A program made the translations under genes and the position numbers. Below the pieces are notes generated by a model. That model was not told the DNA's origin. It did not search any database and saw only the letters and a list, made by a program, of their open reading frames with translations. Of a DNA stretch of 32,061 bases, positions 22,477-29,946 are shown one piece after another. The stretch is from Acidimicrobiales bacterium (GTDB lineage: Bacteria; Actinomycetota; Acidimicrobiia; Acidimicrobiales; VFJN01): assembly GCA_030681555.1 (NCBI GenBank), contig JAUXRW010000041.1:1-32061 (forward strand), given 5' to 3'. Position 1 is the first letter of the stretch; each line of letters begins with the position of its first letter.

Positions 22477-23232
22477 GTGGAGCCCTCCACCCCCGTACTG
22501 CCGGAGTTCCCGCCGGAGGACAGGCGCGTCGGACGACGGGCCGTCCTCGGGATGCTCGGCCTCGGGGCCGCGGGCGTGCTCTGGGGGGCAAAGGCCCAGT
22601 CCGGGCTCGAGCGGGTCCTGCGCCCGCTGACCCTGAACGACAGCACGGGCCTGTCGGCGTTCCTCCCCACCAGCGGCCGGTTCCGGATCTACTCGGTCAC
22701 CGGCACCATGCCGAGCCGGACCGACGCCGAGTACCGGCTGACCGTCGACGGCCACGTCGAGCGCCCGGCCAGGCTCGCCATCGCAGACGTGCGCGAGCGC
22801 CTGCCCCAGACGGAGATGACGAAGGACTTCCAGTGCGTCACCGGGTGGCGCGTCGACGACGTCGAGTGGAAGGGCGTTGTGCTGAAGGACCTCCTCGACG
22901 ACGCTGGGATGATGCCGGGGGCCAGCCACGTGCGGTTCTGGTCGTTCGATGGCGTCTATACCGAGACGCTCACGCTCGAGCAGGCGCTGCGCCCCGACGT
23001 GCTCATCGCCCACGAGATGCTCGGCGGCCCGGTCACCCAGGAGCACGGCGGCCCGGTGCGCCTCTACGTGGCGCCGATGTACGGCTACAAGTCGCTCAAG
23101 TGGCTCGACCGCATCGAGGTCGTCACCGGCGGGCTCCAGCTCGACAGCGACCCCGGCTACTGGGAGCGGCTCGGCTACGACGTGGATGCCTGGGTCGGTG
23201 ACTCGAACTACCGCGACGACGCCCCGACCTGA
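22477..23232 (+). CDS. Tat-exported molybdopterin oxidoreductase (sulfite-oxidase fold, MsrP/YedY-like)
   Basis: A 251-residue enzyme with a twin-arginine signal (GRRAVLGMLGLGAAGVLWG, Arg20-Arg21) and a sulfite-oxidase-type Moco domain. The molybdenum-ligating cysteine is Cys120 in KDFQCVTGWRVD. WKGVVLKDLLDDAG and HGGPVRLYVAPMYGYKSLKW are further family signatures. Family members reduce methionine sulfoxide (MsrP) or oxidise sulfite; the substrate cannot be told here. The start is GTG at 22477. The next gene, one base past the stop, encodes a di-haem-type cytochrome b that is probably its membrane electron partner. Confidence 0.9.
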   Translation: MEPSTPVLPEFPPEDRRVGRRAVLGMLGLGAAGVLWGAKAQSGLERVLRPLTLNDSTGLSAFLPTSGRFRIYSVTGTMPSRTDAEYRLTVDGHVERPARLAIADVRERLPQTEMTKDFQCVTGWRVDDVEWKGVVLKDLLDDAGMMPGASHVRFWSFDGVYTETLTLEQALRPDVLIAHEMLGGPVTQEHGGPVRLYVAPMYGYKSLKWLDRIEVVTGGLQLDSDPGYWERLGYDVDAWVGDSNYRDDAPT

Positions 23233-23233
23233 C

Positions 23234-23908
23234 ATGGCCGCCGTCGATGCCCGCGTGGCCGGGTCGGTGGTCCGCTTCGACAGGACCGAGCGGGCGCTGC
23301 ACTGGGCCAACGCCACGCTCTTCCTCGTGCTCCTCGCCACGGGGATGATCCTGTACATCGGTCCGCTCTCCGCGGCCGTCGGGCGCCGCGTGCTCGTCAA
23401 GGACGTCCACGTCATCAGCGGGCTCGTGCTGCCCCTGCCCGTGGCCCTCGCCTACGCCGGCACGTGGCGTTCGGGCCTGCAGCGCGACGTCCGACGCCTC
23501 GCCCGCTGGTCCCTTGACGACCGCCGGTGGCTGCTCAGCCTGGGCCGACGAGGCCGGTCGACCCTCGGGAAGTTCAACGCCGGCCAGAAGCTGAACTCCA
23601 TCTTCGTCGTCGCCTGCATCCCCGTGATGCTCGGCACCGGCGCCATCATGCGGTGGTTCGGACCCTTCCCCCTCGACTGGCGGACGGGGGCGACGTTCGT
23701 CCACGACTGGGTCGCCATCGTCCTGCTGTTCGTCATCGTCGGCCACATCGCCAAGGCCCTGTCCGAGCCCATCGCCCTCCGGGCCATGTGGCGAGGCACC
23801 GTGCCCGCGCGGCACGCCGAGCTCGAGCACCCACGCTGGTGGGCCGAGCTGGAGTCGGACGCCGACGACCCCGTCCCGGCGGAAGGAACCACCGGCCAAC
23901 CCTCCTAG
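23234..23908 (+). CDS. Membrane cytochrome b, electron partner of the molybdoenzyme
   Basis: A 224-residue protein with about four transmembrane helices, of the cytochrome b561 / formate dehydrogenase gamma / Ni-Fe hydrogenase b-type group. Four histidines in or beside the helices, His23 (RALHWANA), His59 (KDVHVISG), His157 (FVHDWVAI) and His171 (VGHIAKAL), could ligate two b haems. It likely exchanges electrons between the quinone pool and the Tat-exported molybdoenzyme encoded one base upstream. E. coli MsrP instead uses MsrQ (YedZ), a different fold, so this pair is distinct. The start is ATG at 23234. Confidence 0.85.
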   Translation: MAAVDARVAGSVVRFDRTERALHWANATLFLVLLATGMILYIGPLSAAVGRRVLVKDVHVISGLVLPLPVALAYAGTWRSGLQRDVRRLARWSLDDRRWLLSLGRRGRSTLGKFNAGQKLNSIFVVACIPVMLGTGAIMRWFGPFPLDWRTGATFVHDWVAIVLLFVIVGHIAKALSEPIALRAMWRGTVPARHAELEHPRWWAELESDADDPVPAEGTTGQPS

Positions 23909-23939
23909 GATGGCCGCCGCACCAACCGGAGGAGATCCC

Positions 23940-24170
23940 GTGGACGTCCGCATCGGCCTGACCCAGACCCCCAAGGAGCTCGAGGTCCACCTCGAGGACG
24001 GCGCCGACCCGGCCGACATCCGGCAGCAGGTCGAGAGCGCGCTGGCCGACAGCTCCACGCTCTGGTTCACGGACCGGCGGGGCCGGCAGGTCGGCGTCCC
24101 GGCCGAGAAGCTCGCCTACGTCGAGATCGGCAGCCCCCAGGACGAGCGCCGCATCGGCTTCGGAGGCTGA
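23940..24170 (+). CDS. DUF3107 family protein
   Basis: A 76-residue soluble protein: VDVRIGLTQTPKELEVHLED, a helix (IRQQVESALADS), LWFTDRRGRQVGVPAEKLAY and VEIG. This is the DUF3107 pattern, a small family largely confined to actinobacteria with no known function. I chose GTG 23940, preceded by GGAGGAGA; an in-frame ATG at 23910 adds ten low-complexity residues before that site. It follows the cytochrome b gene by 31 bp. Confidence 0.82.
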   Translation: MDVRIGLTQTPKELEVHLEDGADPADIRQQVESALADSSTLWFTDRRGRQVGVPAEKLAYVEIGSPQDERRIGFGG

Positions 24171-24185
24171 TTCGTTGCCGGCTCC

Positions 24186-24304
24186 GGGCGTCGCTTCGCT
24201 CCTGCCTCTGCCGGCTCGGCCTGACGGGCGGCGAAGCCACCCGTCGCCGCCTGTGCCCAAATCGTCCCGCGCTGCGGGCGTCGCTTCGCTCCTGCCTCCG
24301 CCGG
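24186..24304. repeat. 29-bp direct repeat pair before the ArsA-like genes
   Basis: Positions 24186-24214 and 24276-24304 are identical except for one T/C change, with a 90 bp period. The unit begins GGGCGTCGCTTCGCTCC. They fill the gap between DUF3107 and the first ArsA-like gene, whose start lies 22 bp past the second copy. The role is unknown; such GC-rich units may be dispersed repeats of the genome. Confidence 0.85.
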
Positions 24305-24325
24305 CGTCGCTGAGCGGGTGATGTG

Positions 24326-25285
24326 ATGCGGGAGCTGTTGGAGCGGAAGCTGGTGTTCGTCACCGGGAAAGGTGGAGTCGGCAAGAGCACCATCGCGGCC
24401 TCGCTGGCGCTCCTCGCCGCGCAGCAGGGCAAGCGCACCCTCGTCGGTGAGATCGACGCCAAGGGCAACCTCGCCGACTTCTTCGAGACCGGCCCCACCG
24501 CCTTCAAGGAGCGGGAGCTGGCACCCAACCTCTGGGGAATGTCGATGGACACGGAGGAGTCGCTGAAGGAGTACCTGAGCCTCCAGCTGAAGATCCCGCT
24601 CCTCGCCAAGGTCGGGGTGCTGGCCCGCACGTTCGACTTCGTCGCCAACGCTGCGCCGGGCGTGAAAGAGATCCTCACCGTCGGGAAGTTCCTCTGGGAG
24701 GTGCGGGAGGGCCACTACGACCTCGTCGTGGTGGACGCGGTCGCCTCGGGGCACATCACCGGGCAGCTCGCCGCTCCCCAGGCCATCCAGGAGCTCGTGC
24801 AGGTCGGGATGGTCCGGGACCAGACCGACTGGATGATCGAGATCCTCGGGGACCACGACCAGACCGGCGCGGTGATCGTGGCCGCCCCCGAGGAGATGCC
24901 CGTCAACGAGACCCTCGAGCTGGCCGCCCGCCTGCGCGAGGAGACGGTGGTCGAGCTGGCCGCCGTCGTCGCCAACCGTGTGCTCCCCGAGCTGTTCGGT
25001 CGCGGTGAGGAGGAGGTCTTCGAGGCCCTCGCTGCCGACGACCGCACCCCCTCGCCCGCCGACCTCCTGGGCGCCGCGGTGGGCGGGCCGGTGCGGCCGA
25101 TCCTCGACGGCGCCCAGCTCGCCGTCACCCTGCGCCGCACCCGCGGTGTGCACCTCGCACGCCTGCGCGACGAGCTGCCCACCGGCACGCCGCTCCTCTA
25201 CGTGCCCTACCTGTTCCAGCGCAGCCACGGGGCCCGCGCCACCCGCCAGGTCGCCGAGCACCTGGCCGAGGAGCTCGGCTACTGA
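24326..25285 (+). CDS. ArsA/Get3-like ATPase, first of pair (BagA-like, Rv3679 type)
   Basis: A 319-residue P-loop ATPase of the SIMIBI/ArsA class. Walker A is GKGGVGKST at residues 13-21, and VGEIDAKGNLADFF forms the next strand and switch. DLVVVDAVASGHITGQLAAP replaces the canonical VFDTAPTGHTLRLL: the switch-II Asp is kept, but the DTAPTGHT motif is not. The paired mycobacterial proteins Rv3679 and Rv3680 (called BagA and BagB) form a Get3-like complex; I infer the same here. The ATG at 24326 overlaps a possible GTG start at 24323. It ends one base into the second ATPase gene, suggesting equal, coupled synthesis. Confidence 0.88.
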   Translation: MRELLERKLVFVTGKGGVGKSTIAASLALLAAQQGKRTLVGEIDAKGNLADFFETGPTAFKERELAPNLWGMSMDTEESLKEYLSLQLKIPLLAKVGVLARTFDFVANAAPGVKEILTVGKFLWEVREGHYDLVVVDAVASGHITGQLAAPQAIQELVQVGMVRDQTDWMIEILGDHDQTGAVIVAAPEEMPVNETLELAARLREETVVELAAVVANRVLPELFGRGEEEVFEALAADDRTPSPADLLGAAVGGPVRPILDGAQLAVTLRRTRGVHLARLRDELPTGTPLLYVPYLFQRSHGARATRQVAEHLAEELGY

Positions 25286-26457
25286 TGGCCGCCCGCCAGC
25301 GCACGGCGTCGGCAGGCTCCGTGGAGCAGCTGCTCGCGGCCAAGGAGATCGTGATCCACTGCGGCTCCGGCGGGGTGGGCAAGACGACGACCGCCGCGGC
25401 GGTGGCGGCCATGGCCGCCGTGCACCTCGGCGGCAAGGTCCTCGTGCTCACCGTGGATCCGGCGAAACGGCTCGCCAACGCCCTCGGGCTGGAGGCCTTC
25501 GGGAACGTCGAGACGCAGGTGCCGCGCCAGGCGTTCCTCGATGCCGGGGCGGAGCCGCGCGGCGAGCTGTGGGCGGCGATGCTCGACACCAAGGAGTCGT
25601 GGGACGACCTCGTCCGCCGCCATGCCCCGGATGCGGGGACGCGGGACGCGATCCTCGCGAACCCGCTCTACAAGAACATCACCGGCCGCTTCGTCCAGAG
25701 CCACGACTACATCGCCATGGAGCGGCTCTACGAGATCCACGCGTCCGGGCGGTTCGACCTGATCGTGGTCGACACGCCGCCCACCCGGAACGCCATCGAC
25801 TTCCTCGAGGCGCCCGAGCGCATGGCCGACTTCTTCTCCAGCCGGCTGCTCCGCTGGCTGACGGTTCCCGCCCGCAGCAGGGTGCTCTCGATGGCCTCGA
25901 AGCCCTTCTACTCGGTGGCCGACCGCATCCTCGGCTCGAAGTTCCTCGAGGACATCGCCGAGTTCTTCCTGCTCTTCCAAACGATGTACAAGGGCTTCGT
26001 CATCCGGGCCGAGGCCGTCGCCCGCACGCTGGCCGACCACCGGACGACCTTCGTGGTCGTCTCCACACTCGAGTCGGCGCCCGTGCGGGAGGCGGAGTTC
26101 TTCATCGACGCCCTCGACGACCGGGGCCTGCACCTCGGGGCCGTCGTGCTCAACAAGGTGCTGCCGCCGTGGTTCCTCGACGAGGGCACCACCGCCACGG
26201 CCAAAGCGATGGTCGCCGACGCGGTCTCTTTGGCCAAGGTGCTCCCGGAGGAGCTCGGGTCGCCCGACCAGGTCGGCCGCGTGCTGCGGGAGGTGGGGGA
26301 GAGCTTCCTCAACTTCCAGGTGGTGGCCAACCGGGAGGCGGAGATGCGGGCCGAGCTGTCCGCCGCCCCCGAGGTCGTCGCATCCGTGCCCTACTTCGAC
26401 CACGACATCACCGACCTCGCCGGCTTGCTGCAGCTCGGCGAGCAGATCTGGCGCTGA
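25285..26457 (+). CDS. ArsA/Get3-like ATPase, second of pair (BagB-like, Rv3680 type)
   Basis: A 390-residue ArsA-class ATPase. Walker A is GSGGVGKTT, then LVLTVDPAKRLANALGL (signature for P-loop arsenite/Get3 ATPases) and FDLIVVDTPPTRNAIDFLEAP with the switch-II DTPP. A long helical insertion (RMADFFSSRLLRWLTVPARS and onward to LLFQTMYKGF) is where Get3 forms its client groove. No arsenic-binding cysteine triad is evident, so arsenite pumping is unlikely. The ATG at 25285 overlaps the preceding stop (TGATG). It probably heterodimerises with the first ATPase. Confidence 0.9.
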   Translation: MAARQRTASAGSVEQLLAAKEIVIHCGSGGVGKTTTAAAVAAMAAVHLGGKVLVLTVDPAKRLANALGLEAFGNVETQVPRQAFLDAGAEPRGELWAAMLDTKESWDDLVRRHAPDAGTRDAILANPLYKNITGRFVQSHDYIAMERLYEIHASGRFDLIVVDTPPTRNAIDFLEAPERMADFFSSRLLRWLTVPARSRVLSMASKPFYSVADRILGSKFLEDIAEFFLLFQTMYKGFVIRAEAVARTLADHRTTFVVVSTLESAPVREAEFFIDALDDRGLHLGAVVLNKVLPPWFLDEGTTATAKAMVADAVSLAKVLPEELGSPDQVGRVLREVGESFLNFQVVANREAEMRAELSAAPEVVASVPYFDHDITDLAGLLQLGEQIWR

Positions 26458-26465
26458 CCCGGGCG

Positions 26466-27923
26466 GTGGTGGCCTCGGGCCACACCGCCACCGCCGCCGC
26501 CGCCGGTGAGGTCCTCGCCATCGGGGGCAACGCCTTCGACGCCTGCGTGGCCGGCGGGTTCGCCTCGGCGATGGCGGAGCCGTGGCTCACCGGGCTGGCC
26601 GGCGGGGGCTTCCTGCTCGCCCGCACCGCGAAGGGCGAGGAGGTCCTGTTCGACTTCTTCGTCGACACCCCCGGCCGCGGTGCGCCGACGCGCTCGCAGG
26701 GTGAGGGGCTCGACTTCGAGGAGGTCGTGGTGCAGTTCTCCGGCGTGGGGCAGGGGTTCCACGTCGGGCTGGCCTCGGTGGCGGTGCCCGGTTGCCTCGC
26801 CGGATGGCTGCACGTCCACCGGCGGCTCGGTCGGCTGCCCCTCGACGCCGTCATCGCCCCGGCCCGTCGCCTCGCCGCCGAGGGCGTCCTGCTCAACGAG
26901 CAGCAGGCCGCGTTCCTGCGCATCCTGGCACCGATCCTCACCCGCACCCCTGAGGCGGCTGCGCTGGTCGCGCCCGGCGGCCGGCTGCTGGACCTCGGCG
27001 ACCGGTTCGCCAACCCCGAGCTCGCCGCGTTCCTCGACGAGCTCGACCCCGCCGGGTTCGCGGCGCCCGCAGTGGCGCGGCGAGCGGCCCAGGCGATGCG
27101 GGCGGGCGGCGGGCTCCTCACCGAGGACGACCTGCGGGACTACCAGGTCATCGAGCGCCCGCCCCTGGTGGTGGCCTGGGGAGGCCACCGTTTGCTGACC
27201 AACCCGCCACCGGCGTTCGGTGGCGAGCTCGTGGCCCTCGGCCTCCTGCTGCTGGACGAGCGGCCCGAGTGGCCGGCGCCCCATGGCTCCGTCGCCCACG
27301 CCGTGGCCATTGCGGAAACCATGGTGGCGACGAACGAGGTGCGGGCGGCCGGGCTCGTGGGCCCCGCGCTGGCGCGGCGACGCGCGTCCGGCGGCACCAC
27401 CCACATCAGCGTCAGCGACGCCGAGGGCAACGTCGCCACGATGACGACCTCCAACGGGGAGGGCTCGGGCTGGGTGATCCCGGGCACGGGCGTGGTCGCC
27501 AACAACATGATGGGCGAGGACGACCTCCACCCCCGGGGCTTCCACGCGTCGAGGCCAGGCGAGCGGGTGGCGTCGATGATGGCGCCGTCGATCGTCGTGG
27601 ACGAGGACGGCGCCGTGCGGCTCGTGCTCGGCAGCGGCGGCAGCAAGCGCATCCGGACCGCTCTGCTCCAGGTGGTGGCCGCAGCGATCGACCAGGGGGT
27701 GCCGCTGGCGGCCGCCGTCGAGGCCCCTCGGCTCCACTGGGACGGCGAGGTGCTGCACGCCGAGCCCGGGTGGGCCCCGGAGGTGCTGACCGCGCTGGAG
27801 GCCCGCTGGCCTGTGGTCGGGTGGGCGCAGCCCGACGTGTACTTCGGGGGCGTGCACGCCGTCGTCCCGGGCACGACGGCCGCCGGGGACCAGCGTCGTG
27901 GCGGTGCCACCCTCGTAACCTGA
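26466..27923 (+). CDS. Gamma-glutamyltransferase-fold Ntn hydrolase, substrate uncertain
   Basis: A 485-residue self-cleaving Ntn-hydrolase. The N-terminus VVASGHTATAAAAGEVLAIG and GGNAFDACVA is classic for the family. The processing/catalytic threonine is probably Thr311 in SGGTTHISVSD, which would give subunits of about 34 and 19 kDa. VLGSGGSKRIRTALLQV is the oxyanion-side motif. The arginine that binds the gamma-glutamyl carboxylate in E. coli GGT (in DYREMAP) has no counterpart: here the region reads DFFVDTPGRG. The protein also lacks a signal peptide and is shorter than GGT (about 580). Glutathione may thus not be its substrate. The start is GTG at 26466 or 26469, just past the preceding stop, with no ribosome site. 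Confidence 0.82.
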   Translation: MVASGHTATAAAAGEVLAIGGNAFDACVAGGFASAMAEPWLTGLAGGGFLLARTAKGEEVLFDFFVDTPGRGAPTRSQGEGLDFEEVVVQFSGVGQGFHVGLASVAVPGCLAGWLHVHRRLGRLPLDAVIAPARRLAAEGVLLNEQQAAFLRILAPILTRTPEAAALVAPGGRLLDLGDRFANPELAAFLDELDPAGFAAPAVARRAAQAMRAGGGLLTEDDLRDYQVIERPPLVVAWGGHRLLTNPPPAFGGELVALGLLLLDERPEWPAPHGSVAHAVAIAETMVATNEVRAAGLVGPALARRRASGGTTHISVSDAEGNVATMTTSNGEGSGWVIPGTGVVANNMMGEDDLHPRGFHASRPGERVASMMAPSIVVDEDGAVRLVLGSGGSKRIRTALLQVVAAAIDQGVPLAAAVEAPRLHWDGEVLHAEPGWAPEVLTALEARWPVVGWAQPDVYFGGVHAVVPGTTAAGDQRRGGATLVT

Positions 27924-27930
27924 CCGGGCC

Positions 27931-29418
27931 ATGGCCTCACTGAACGAGCTCGCCCGGTTCCACACCCCGCTCGACGGGCGAGCGGTGAGCCACCTGCAGC
28001 GGCTCGTCGCCGGCTGGGGCCTGCTGGCCGACTTCTGCTTCGCCGACCTGCTGCTCTTCGCGCCGACGAACGATGCCACCGACGGCGAACGGTTCGTCAT
28101 CCTCGGCCAGGTGCGCCCGTCCACCTCGCAGACCGTGTACCGGGCCGATTGGATCGGCACCATCACGACCGAGGAGGAGCGGCCGCTCGTGAGCCGGGCC
28201 TACCGACTCGGGGAGATCATCGAGGGCGAGAACACGATCGCGGCGCTGAAGGAGCGGGTGCGCGTGCTCTGCATCCCGGTCCGATGCCGTGGGGAGGTGG
28301 TGGGCGTGCTCACCCGCGAGTCCACGCCGTCGTTCGGCCGGCAGCCGGGCGAGCTCGAGCGCACCTACGTGGAGGTCTTCAACCGGTTCGCCCGCATGAT
28401 CGTGTCGGGCACCTACCCGTTCGACGCGCAGGATGCCGAGACAGAGGAGGCCCCTCGTGTCGGAGACGGCGTCATCCTCATCGACGCCTCCGGACGGGTG
28501 GAGTACACCTCGCCGAACGGCGTGTCTGCGCTCCACCGCATCGGTTCGCACGGCAACGCGGAGGGCCTGTCGTTCGCCGAGCTCGGGCTGGACGACTCGG
28601 TCATCCGCACGGCGTACTCGATCGCCGCCCCGGTGACCGAGGAGGTGGAGCGGGGTCCCGAGGTGACCGTGCTCGTGCGCTGTATCCCGCTGCTGGACCA
28701 CGGCGCCGTGTCCGGGGCCGTGGTGCTCACACGCGACATCTCCGAGCTGCGGCGACGTGACCGGCTGCTGCTCTCGAAGGACGCGACGATCCGCGAGATC
28801 CACCATCGCGTGAAGAACAACCTGCAAACGATCTCCTCGTTGCTGCGGCTGCAGGGGCGACGGTTCTCGTCGCCGGAGGCGAAGGTGGCCATCGAGGAGT
28901 CCGTGCGGCGGATCCGGTCCATCGCTCTCGTCCACGAAACCCTGTCGCGCGGCGCGGGCGACGACGTCGCCTTCATCGAGATCGTCCGCCCGCTCGTGCG
29001 GATGGTGGAGGAGGGGATGTCCTCACCCGACCACCCCGTCACGTTCAAGGTGGAAGGTGACGCCGGGGTCCTCCCCGCCACCGTCGCCACACCGCTCTCC
29101 GTGGTCCTGAACGAGCTGCTCCAGAACGCCATCGACCACGCCTTCCCGGCCGATTTGGACCTGCAAGCCACCCCCGGCTCGGTCGTCGTCCACCTCGACA
29201 ACGATGGTGAGCGGTTGCGCGCCACGGTCGTCGACGACGGAGTCGGGCTGCCGGACGGGTTCGCCCTGGAGGACGCCACGGGGCTGGGCCTGTCGATCGT
29301 CCGCACCCTGGTGGAGAGCGAGCTGACCGGAGGGATCACGCTCGCCCTCGGGTCGGGGGAGGGCGGTCGCCCCGGCACGGAGGTGCGCCTCGACGTGCCG
29401 GTAGCGGCCCGGGAGTAA
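27931..29418 (+). CDS. pdtaS: PdtaS-like sensor histidine kinase (HisKA_2 family)
   Basis: A 495-residue soluble kinase. Residues about 5-145 form the PdtaS N-terminal GAF-like domain (SHLQRLVAGWGLLADF). Residues about 160-275 form a PAS domain. The HisKA_2 dimerisation helix bears the phospho-acceptor in EIHHRVKNNLQTISSLLRLQ (His292). The ATPase domain has N-box LNELLQNAIDHAF, G1 VVDDGVGLPDGF and G2 TGLGLSIVRTL. PdtaS normally phosphorylates the ANTAR-domain antiterminator PdtaR; no intact pdtaR lies in this window. In Mycobacterium tuberculosis pdtaS (Rv3220c) neighbours whiB1 (Rv3219), the same arrangement as here. The ATG at 27931 is seven bases after the upstream stop. Confidence 0.9.
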   Translation: MASLNELARFHTPLDGRAVSHLQRLVAGWGLLADFCFADLLLFAPTNDATDGERFVILGQVRPSTSQTVYRADWIGTITTEEERPLVSRAYRLGEIIEGENTIAALKERVRVLCIPVRCRGEVVGVLTRESTPSFGRQPGELERTYVEVFNRFARMIVSGTYPFDAQDAETEEAPRVGDGVILIDASGRVEYTSPNGVSALHRIGSHGNAEGLSFAELGLDDSVIRTAYSIAAPVTEEVERGPEVTVLVRCIPLLDHGAVSGAVVLTRDISELRRRDRLLLSKDATIREIHHRVKNNLQTISSLLRLQGRRFSSPEAKVAIEESVRRIRSIALVHETLSRGAGDDVAFIEIVRPLVRMVEEGMSSPDHPVTFKVEGDAGVLPATVATPLSVVLNELLQNAIDHAFPADLDLQATPGSVVVHLDNDGERLRATVVDDGVGLPDGFALEDATGLGLSIVRTLVESELTGGITLALGSGEGGRPGTEVRLDVPVAARE

Positions 29419-29437
29419 GGGGGGCCCCGGACGCGCA

Positions 29438-29463
29438 CCGACCTCCCACGAAGGGGAGGTCGG
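29438..29463. terminator. Bidirectional terminator between pdtaS and whiB
   Basis: CCGACCTCCC (29438-29447) and GGGAGGTCGG (29454-29463) form a perfect 10-bp stem with the loop ACGAAG. It lies between the convergent stops of pdtaS (29418) and whiB (29484), 19 and 20 bp from each, so it can serve both. Confidence 0.85.
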
Positions 29464-29483
29464 GAGGTGAAGCAGGGATGGAG

Positions 29484-29783
29484 CTAGGCGGTACGGCGCT
29501 GGCGAGCGACGTACCGCTTGCGCAGCTGGCGACGCTCCTCCTCGGAGGTGCCGCCCCACACGCCGGAGTCCTGGTTGGTGGCGAGGGCGTACTCGAGGCA
29601 CGGGGTGAGGGCTTCGCACTCCCGGCAGACGGCCTTGGCGTTGTCGATCTGCTCGATCGCGGGGCCGGTGGTGCCGACGGGGAAGAAGAGGTCGGGATCG
29701 GTGTCCCGGCAGGACGCGACATCGCGCCAGTCGTCACGCTCGAGCGTCACGTGGTGCAAGGGGCGGCTTTGGGCGAGGGCCAC
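29484..29783 (-). CDS. WhiB-family Fe-S regulator (WhiB1-like)
   Basis: A 99-residue WhiB-like protein. Four cluster cysteines are present: Cys25 (ASCRDTDPDLFFP), Cys53 and Cys56 (VCREC) and Cys62 (PCLEYAL). The G(V/I)WGG turn (GVWGGTSEEERR) precedes a basic C-terminus (RKRYVARQRRTA) for DNA binding. These proteins hold a 4Fe-4S cluster, respond to NO or O2 and bind the primary sigma factor. Length, the DLFFP sequence and the adjacency to pdtaS favour WhiB1. The GTG at 29783 follows GGAGGA at six bases; no ATG fits. Confidence 0.93.
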   Translation of the reverse strand: MALAQSRPLHHVTLERDDWRDVASCRDTDPDLFFPVGTTGPAIEQIDNAKAVCRECEALTPCLEYALATNQDSGVWGGTSEEERRQLRKRYVARQRRTA

Positions 29784-29804
29784 GCTGTTCCTCCGCGGCG
29801 TCAG

Positions 29805-29824
29805 GTCACAACGAGACTTGTGAC
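29805..29824 (-). promoter_or_regulatory. Perfect palindrome in the whiB leader
   Basis: GTCACAA (29805-29811) and TTGTGAC (29818-29824) are exact complements six bases apart, 22-41 bp upstream of the whiB start. The half-sites resemble CRP-type TGTGA but are everted (TCACA outside first), so it is not a standard CRP site. It could be an operator, for instance for autoregulation, or a leader stem-loop. Confidence 0.5.
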
Positions 29825-29884
29825 GGGCTTCACATGCCGTCGCGGTACCCTCGGCTGAGGAGAGCGCGTGTGGCTGCGTTGGAC

Positions 29885-29914
29885 ACCGTATCGCCCCTCC
29901 GCTAACCCCTGCAA
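29885..29914 (-). promoter_or_regulatory. Possible whiB promoter
   Basis: On the minus strand TTGCAG (-35 candidate, near 29909-29914) is followed after 18 bp by TACGGT (29885-29890, -10 pattern TANNNT). Transcription would start about 95 bases before the whiB GTG and run through the palindrome. Confidence 0.35.
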
Positions 29915-29946
29915 GCAGTTTTTTGTGCCTCGAAGGTGATGTTTTG

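Noticed and set aside
24186-24304. CRISPR array
   Set aside because: Only two units, no further spacers of regular size, and no cas genes nearby.
24326-26457. Arsenite efflux ATPases (ArsA proper)
   Set aside because: No arsenic-binding cysteine triad, ArsB, ArsD or ArsR is present; the paired layout fits the BagAB/Get3-like proteins better.
26391-28166. Minus-strand open frame of about 590 codons opposite the GGT-like and pdtaS genes
   Set aside because: It is a shadow of two clearly coding plus-strand genes; its composition is low-complexity and it has no recognisable motif.
29805-29824. CRP-binding site upstream of whiB
   Set aside because: The half-sites are everted (TCACA first, TGTGA second), the opposite order from a CRP consensus site.
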